From NCBI RefSeq assembly GCF_007988885.1, contig NZ_BJUZ01000001.1, positions 806,001 through 870,000 of the forward strand: a stretch of DNA of 64,000 nucleotides. The letters are read 5' to 3'. Both the position numbers and the translations under genes were made by a program. The number at the start of each line of letters is the position of its first letter. The first letter of the stretch is position 1. This DNA is from Gluconobacter wancherniae NBRC 103581 (GTDB lineage Bacteria; Pseudomonadota; Alphaproteobacteria; Acetobacterales; Acetobacteraceae). Shown in pieces: positions 62,169-64,000 of the stretch. A model generated the notes under the pieces. That model saw only the letters and a list, made by a program, of their open reading frames with translations. It was not told the origin of the DNA and did not search any database.

Positions 62169-62789
62169 ATGACCGACGAACAGCCGTTGAACGTAGGAAC
62201 AATCGAGGTTTTCTACGGAATTTCATCTCCGTGGGCATATCTTGGAATGCCAAAGCTACGTGAAATTGCGCGTTCTGAAGGCGTGTCACTCACTCTACGG
62301 CCCATCAGGATAATCCAGAATAATGGTGGCATCCCTCTGCGTGAGCGTCCTTTAGCTCGGCAGAATTATCATGTGGTTGAACTGACACGTTGGCGAAAAT
62401 TTCTAGACATTCCGCTTAATCTGAAGCCAAAATACTACCCCTGCAGAACTATAGAATATGCTGCTTGTCTTGTTATTGCCGCGGGCCTCAGGGGACATGA
62501 CGATGTCGCTCTATCGTGGGCTATTCAATCCGCATTATGGGCCCACGATCAGGATATTGCAGATACGAACACGCTTGAGAATATTGTTGGAAGCGTACTT
62601 CATGGTGACGCCAAAGAGCTATTAGCCTTTTCCCAAACGTCAGAGGTGTACGCTGTATGGGAAAAAAACCTGTTTGACGCAGAACAGCTTGGTATCTTCG
62701 GTACTCCCACCTACGTGGTCGGAGACGAACTGTTCTGGGGGCAGGATAGACTAGACTTTGTGCAACGGAAAATACATGCAAGATGTTAA
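62169..62789 (+). CDS. DsbA-fold 2-hydroxychromene-2-carboxylate isomerase-like protein
   Basis: A 206-residue protein of the DsbA/kappa-GST fold. The N-terminal FYGISSPWAYLGMPKLREIA corresponds to the conserved S-P-(Y/W)-(A/S)-Y-L active-site region of the glutathione-dependent isomerases, and the end GIFGTPTYVVGDELFWGQDRLDFV is the family cis-Pro and C-terminal motif. A GAGGAA site lies just before the ATG. It is divergent from the TBDR gene and may belong functionally to that locus, handling an imported aromatic or thiol-conjugated compound. The substrate is unknown. Confidence 0.82.
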   Translation: MTDEQPLNVGTIEVFYGISSPWAYLGMPKLREIARSEGVSLTLRPIRIIQNNGGIPLRERPLARQNYHVVELTRWRKFLDIPLNLKPKYYPCRTIEYAACLVIAAGLRGHDDVALSWAIQSALWAHDQDIADTNTLENIVGSVLHGDAKELLAFSQTSEVYAVWEKNLFDAEQLGIFGTPTYVVGDELFWGQDRLDFVQRKIHARC

Positions 62790-63535
62790 AATAAGAATGT
62801 GTTTCTTACCTTAGAAAGTGTGTTTGAGCGCTGGAGCTAATACAGCAGATCTGGTTTGAAGGGGGTATGGAGACCCCGTGCTATAGCAGCGATCGCTAGT
62901 ACACATGGTATATCCAGCTATTTTATGTGTCTGGCAATAGCTTTCAGAACAGGATTATGTCAGGAGAATACCAATCCTGCCTATCATGACAATTCCGTTT
63001 TTATTGTAGTGTAGGCGAGATATGCCCGTGCCTGATGCGCTCGTCGAAAGACGGGCCAACGGAGCATATGCGGGATTGGGATTTAGTCCTGGGTGATTTT
63101 CAAGGCGAGGCTGCGGATTCATTGGATGAGTTTGTTTTGCGTAGTGAAACCAGTAGTTGGCGTTTACGCATATTACAAAACCTCTGCCTGCTCGACGCAG
63201 GCAAACGGCACCTCTACCGCCAGCGCCTACTCGATCATAGCGCTTGACAGGGATGGCTTGGTGGCAAAGCGGATATCGTCGGGCACATGCGTCGCTGCCA
63301 GTTATTTCGGTGTATCAGTTCAGCTTTTCGGCAGATCCTGTGTATTGTCGGCTTACGCAGCAGGAAGCCGCACCCTCTTCTGCCGCCAAAGCCCCAGATT
63401 GCATTTAGATAAAAATTAATCCAAATAAGAAATTAATTTATAATATAAATACAGAAAATTCACTTCATATTAAAATCAACATTCGTAATTAATTTATATT
63501 TATTGTATTATTTCCTTAAATATTTAGCATTATTG
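62790..63535. other. Gene-free stretch of about 750 bases, ending in very AT-rich DNA
   Basis: No convincing gene is seen. Plus-strand frames at 63035-63247 and 63093-63419 are open but overlap each other, have no recognisable similarity, and end in a low-complexity region. A small hairpin GGGGT/ACCCC occurs near 62864-62879. From about 63410 to 63535 the DNA is almost all A and T, unlike the surrounding genes. The region looks like a module boundary with decayed sequence. Confidence 0.5.
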
Positions 63536-64000
63536 CTAGTTTTCAATTCCAATTAATAACTCTAATCTTGCAGTATTCTCCAATACGGACACTACTACAT
63601 CACGCAACCACATTGCGGCGGGATCACGATCACTGCGGGCCGACCAGATCATCGATACTGCCGGGATACGCAAATCCAGCGGAACGGGACGGACCACCAA
63701 ACCAAAATCCGCGGCATGCTGCTGAGCAATTCGACTGGGAATCGTAGCCAAAACGGGTGCTGCTGCGGCAGCCGCAAGTGCCGTCAGAAAATCTGATGCA
63801 GCGAGAACCACGTTGAGTTCCTGACCAATCTGCATCAGTGCCTCGGACAGGCACCCCTGGATGTCATCTTTCAGCGTCATGAGAACATGGGGCAACGCAA
63901 GATAACGCTCAACCGTGATTGGAGCATCCGGATCGATCAGTTTCGGGTTGAAGCAGCAGGCTAGAGACTGCTGATATAACGATACACCACAATAGCGTTC
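63536..64000 (-). CDS. C-terminal part of a LysR-type regulator (cut by the window edge)
   Basis: The minus-strand frame is open from the window end (64000) to the stop at 63536, giving 154 residues. They read as the second half of a LysR effector domain: SLACCFNPKLI...APITVERYLALPHVLMTLKDDIQG, then VLATIPSRIAQQHAADFGLVVRPVPLDL and, near the end, SMIWSARSDRDPAAMWLRDVV. This is the usual LysR ending (WH-R...DPA..WLR). The N-terminal HTH lies outside the window. Target genes are unknown. Confidence 0.85.
   Translation of the reverse strand, partial: ERYCGVSLYQQSLACCFNPKLIDPDAPITVERYLALPHVLMTLKDDIQGCLSEALMQIGQELNVVLAASDFLTALAAAAAAPVLATIPSRIAQQHAADFGLVVRPVPLDLRIPAVSMIWSARSDRDPAAMWLRDVVVSVLENTARLELLIGIEN

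Noticed and set aside
63093-63419. Open frame of 108 codons after the isomerase gene.
   Set aside because: No similarity, overlaps another frame, and the composition looks like decayed DNA; not called as a gene.

Overview
The window reads as chromosomal DNA of an aerobic alphaproteobacterium, most probably an acetic acid bacterium (Acetobacteraceae). This rests on recognised protein types, not on a search: an oxygen-dependent cobalamin pathway (CobG type), an OprB-type porin, several TonB-dependent receptors (TBDRs) and many small transporter/oxidoreductase loci. No rRNA, tRNA, CRISPR array, intact insertion sequence or prophage was seen.

1-17.65 kb is a tightly packed cobalamin biosynthesis cluster: the end of a DUF1636-type gene, cobW, cobN, cobG, cobH, cobI, cobJ, cobK(-), cobL, cobE, cobM, cbiD(-), cobB, cobO, cobQ, cobD/cbiB(-) and cobC. 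Most neighbours overlap by 1-11 bases. The C-1 methylation step appears to be done by CbiD; no CobF is present. Three genes (cobK, cbiD, cobD) lie inverted inside the run. CobA, the chelatase partners CobS/CobT and the late nucleotide-loop genes CobP/CobU/CobV are not in the window.

17.65-22.9 kb is the matching uptake operon on the minus strand, headed by a clear cobalamin riboswitch (22660-22840): TBDR, ABC ATPase, periplasmic binding protein, FecCD/BtuC-type permease. The genes fit together as salvage plus de novo synthesis of corrinoid.

22.9-36.4 kb holds small metabolic units: a Gly-rich lipoprotein with a two-domain VOC protein; a ribokinase-like kinase; fumarase and malic enzyme facing a LysR regulator (fumarate to malate to pyruvate); and a minus-strand set of Gfo/Idh oxidoreductase, MHS-type MFS carrier, hydratase/FAH-like protein, D-2-hydroxyacid dehydrogenase and OprB-like porin, probably for uptake and use of a sugar acid or related organic acid.

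36.35-43.7 kb is an RND efflux system (pump, adaptor, outer-membrane factor) with a terminator behind it and a divergent AraC-type regulator. A perfect 10-bp-arm palindrome sits between them.

44.1-50.5 kb and 50.8-62.8 kb are the two least ordinary loci. The first joins a membrane desaturase, a PhnD-like binding protein without signal peptide and a TBDR, opposite an XRE-type regulator and an MFS carrier. The second is a nine-gene minus-strand run: TBDR, LysR, flavin monooxygenase, an M19-dipeptidase-like protein lacking several usual metal ligands, a complete PotFABC-like ABC importer and a type-B carboxylesterase, with a DsbA-fold isomerase divergent from the TBDR. The TBDRs of both loci share a plug-domain signature. 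The window ends inside another LysR gene. Small transposase scars (29.8 kb, 50.6 kb) and decayed stretches mark the gaps between modules.
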